From an uncultured Prevotellaceae bacterium (lineage in GTDB: Bacteria; Bacteroidota; Bacteroidia; Bacteroidales; Bacteroidaceae), in the NCBI GenBank assembly GCA_900543815.1, contig UQST01000004.1:1-64000 (forward strand): 64,000 nucleotides of DNA, read 5' to 3'. A program made the position numbers and the translations under genes. How positions within the stretch are numbered: position 1 is the stretch's first letter; each line of letters opens with the position of its first letter. This document shows positions 61,975-64,000 of the stretch, in pieces. The notes beneath the pieces were generated by a model. That model had not been told where the DNA came from, ran no database searches, and saw only the letters and a list, made by a program, of their open reading frames with translations.

Positions 61975-64000
61975 ATGAATCATCGTTTCACAACAGCCCT
62001 TATGGCTCTGTTCTGCGTGGCTCTGACAGCGGCGGCGCAGGTGAATGTGGAGGTTGACCTGGCCGACAAGCGCGCACAGGTGAGCCCCACGCTCTACGGC
62101 ATCTTCTTCGAAGACATCAATCATGCAGCCGATGGCGGACTCTATGCCGAACTGATACGCAACCGCTCGCTGGAGTTTTCAGACAGGGAGCCGGATGGCT
62201 GGGAGCCACTGCAAAGCCAGTTGGAGCTCTGCCGCGAAGGCATGCTCAACGATGTGCAGAAGCAGGCACTCAGGGTACGCATCGAGGCTCCCGGAGGCGG
62301 TGTGCGCAATACCGGGTTCTGGGGCATCGGCGTGCAGGAAGGCACTCAGTACCGCCTCTCGCTGTGGGTACGCGCCGAGGCAGGCAAGCCGGGCAAGCTC
62401 ACAGCCAGTCTGCGCAGCAAGGACGGCACCCTGCTGGGCAGCAGCGAGGTGAAGGGCAGGGTGAAGAGCAAGTGGCGCCACCTGGAAGCCGTCATCACCG
62501 CAGAGGGCAGCGACCCGCAGGCCGAGTTCGTGCTCACGGCCGAGAAGCCCTGTACGATGGTGCTCGATGTGGTGAGCCTCTTCCCGCCCACCTTCAAGGA
62601 CCGGCCCAACGGATGCCGCCGCGACCTGGCCGAGATGCTGCTGGCCATGCGCCCTGCATTCGTCCGCTTCCCCGGAGGATGTGTGGTGGAGGGCAACATC
62701 AAGCCCGAAAACGCATGGCACTGGGAGCGCACCGTGGGTCCCATCGAGCGCAGACCCGGACACATGAATGCCATTTGGGGCTATCCCTCAACCGACGGAC
62801 TCGGATTCCACGAGTACCTGCAATTGTGCGAGGACCTGGGTGCCAAACCCCTCTATGTGGTCAACGTGGGCATCTGGCACGGCGGCTGCACGCCCATCGA
62901 CAGCCTTCAGGGATGGATAGACGAGTGCCTGGCAGCCCTGGAATATGCCAACGGACCCGTGACGAGCCGCTATGGCAAGATGCGCGCAGCCAACGGACAC
63001 CCGGCTCCCTTCGGCATCGCCTATGTGGAGATAGGCAATGAGAACTACAACTTCCACCTGCAGGACAACTCTGACCAGAGCGATCACTATCCCGAGCGAT
63101 ACCGCCTCTTCTACGATGCCATCAAGGCCCGCTTCCCCGAGGTGCAGTGCATAGGCAATGTGGAAGCGTGGGGCACCGACCATCCCAGCTGGCGCAATGA
63201 CCATCCGGTGGATATTATCGACGAGCATTATTACCGCTCCCCGCAGTGGTTTGTGGGGCAGTACCACCGGTTTGACCATTATGACCGGCAGGGGCCGGTC
63301 ATCTACCCCGGCGAATATGCCGTGACGCAGAACTTCGGACAGACGGGCAACATGAATGCGGCACTGGGCGAGGCGGTCTTCATGATGGGCATGGAGAACA
63401 ATTCCGACATCGTACGCATGAGTAGCTACGCGCCCATCTTCATCAATGAGAACCACAGCCAGTGGCACCCCGACATGATTCGCTTCAATAGCGCAAAGGC
63501 ATTCGGCACGCCCAGCTACTGGGTGCAGCAGCTCTTCCCCAACCATGTGGGAACCCGCGTGGTGGGCAGCCGGCTCACCTGGAGCATGCCGCGACCCCAG
63601 GGGATGAGGCGCAGCCGGCCAGTGCAGGTGGGCGTGGGCACATGGAGCACCCGCGCCTCGTTCCGCAACGCACAGGTCATCATCGATGACCGAACGCTGG
63701 ATGTGGAGCCTGGTCAGGCCTGGGCGACGGCCAACCTGAAGCAGCACGGCGAGTGGAAGACCGCCGACGGGATGCTCACACAGACCTCTATGGAGCAGGG
63801 CACGGCACGCCTCTGCCCCGTGGCCATCAGGGGCGACCGCTATTCGTGGCGCATCGAGGCACGCAAGGACAGCGGTGACGAGGGTTTCCTCGTGCTCTTC
63901 GACTATGCCGGCAGGCAGGACTACTGCTGGTTCAATGTGGGTGGATGGGGCAACACAAAGAGTGCCGTGGAGCAGACTGCCGCAGGACAGAAGAGCAAGA
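61975..64000 (+). CDS. secreted GH51 alpha-L-arabinofuranosidase (3' end beyond window)
   Basis: 675 residues visible, open at the right edge. Signal MNHRFTTALMALFCVALTAAAQ. Early SPTLYGIFFEDINHAADGGL and YAELIRNRSLEF are strong marks of GH51. A carbohydrate-binding-like insertion (about 60-195) precedes the TIM barrel. FVRFPGGCVVEGN, the acid/base Glu in EIGNENYN (near 355) and the nucleophile Glu in YPGEYAV (near 446) are in place. Removes alpha-L-arabinofuranosyl side chains from arabinan or arabinoxylan. Divergent from the GH78/GH2 operon, with arrays and two promoters in the 670 bp between. Confidence 0.95.
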   Translation, partial: MNHRFTTALMALFCVALTAAAQVNVEVDLADKRAQVSPTLYGIFFEDINHAADGGLYAELIRNRSLEFSDREPDGWEPLQSQLELCREGMLNDVQKQALRVRIEAPGGGVRNTGFWGIGVQEGTQYRLSLWVRAEAGKPGKLTASLRSKDGTLLGSSEVKGRVKSKWRHLEAVITAEGSDPQAEFVLTAEKPCTMVLDVVSLFPPTFKDRPNGCRRDLAEMLLAMRPAFVRFPGGCVVEGNIKPENAWHWERTVGPIERRPGHMNAIWGYPSTDGLGFHEYLQLCEDLGAKPLYVVNVGIWHGGCTPIDSLQGWIDECLAALEYANGPVTSRYGKMRAANGHPAPFGIAYVEIGNENYNFHLQDNSDQSDHYPERYRLFYDAIKARFPEVQCIGNVEAWGTDHPSWRNDHPVDIIDEHYYRSPQWFVGQYHRFDHYDRQGPVIYPGEYAVTQNFGQTGNMNAALGEAVFMMGMENNSDIVRMSSYAPIFINENHSQWHPDMIRFNSAKAFGTPSYWVQQLFPNHVGTRVVGSRLTWSMPRPQGMRRSRPVQVGVGTWSTRASFRNAQVIIDDRTLDVEPGQAWATANLKQHGEWKTADGMLTQTSMEQGTARLCPVAIRGDRYSWRIEARKDSGDEGFLVLFDYAGRQDYCWFNVGGWGNTKSAVEQTAAGQKSK

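Overview
The window is chromosomal DNA of a GC-rich member of the Bacteroidota, most likely Prevotellaceae. The evidence is promoters of the TTTG / TAnnTTTG type, two giant secreted proteins ending in the Prevotella-like tail KGxNIxNGKKVMVK, Bacteroidota-style FKBP lipoproteins, a sirtuin lacking the zinc cysteines, and many secreted glycoside hydrolases. I cannot name a species. No rRNA, CRISPR array or insertion sequence was found.

Layout. 1-1.8 kb: the AT-richer end of an integrative element (VapE-type P-loop protein cut by the left edge, and a DUF3853 protein), abutting the 3' end of a tRNA-Met(CAT) gene. 2.4-4.6 kb: ribF and a THUMP-like methyltransferase. 4.9-8.6 kb: exported MocA-type oxidoreductase, DUF1080 3-keto-glycoside-cleaving protein, and a GH76 mannanase. 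9-17.7 kb: a short basic protein from a probably leaderless transcript, argS, RNase H, an MsbA-like exporter and two tandem LtaS-like phosphotransferases. 18.5-20.8 kb: GH43 divergent from glf. 21.5-25.8 kb (minus): dnaE-trxA-acidic protein. 26-27.4 kb: psd-pssA, making phosphatidylethanolamine. 28.2-43.2 kb: two tandem paralogous secreted proteins of 2288 and 2325 residues. 43.6-48.6 kb: cysS, then on the minus strand a TGS nucleoside kinase, a Fur-family regulator and a sirtuin. 48.7-51.2 kb: three tandem FKBP isomerases with different predicted locations. 51.3-56.2 kb: an Lrp regulator with a C26-M19 fusion peptidase, then M28/QC-like lipoprotein, sufE and dus with 4-bp overlaps. 56.6-64 kb: a minus-strand operon (MBL protein, GH78, GH2) divergent from a GH51 arabinofuranosidase that runs off the right edge. 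With GH43 these suggest growth on rhamnose- and arabinose-containing plant glycans, but no SusC/SusD pair is visible.

The most unusual signal is between the genes. Most long intergenic stretches are tandem repeats with a period of exactly 22 bp, or 44, 66 or 88 bp, although their sequences differ from locus to locus. One family recurs five times (8.7, 27.9, 35.4, 45.5 and 61.5 kb), always as four 22-bp units (88 bp) built round the dyad GCAGCGCGCTGC and always in the same orientation. Others form arrays of up to ten units in strict 22-bp register. The 3' ends of both giant genes, stop codon included, are duplicated at 88 bp. I read this as a genome-wide, length-quantised family of intergenic minisatellites whose function and mechanism I do not know.
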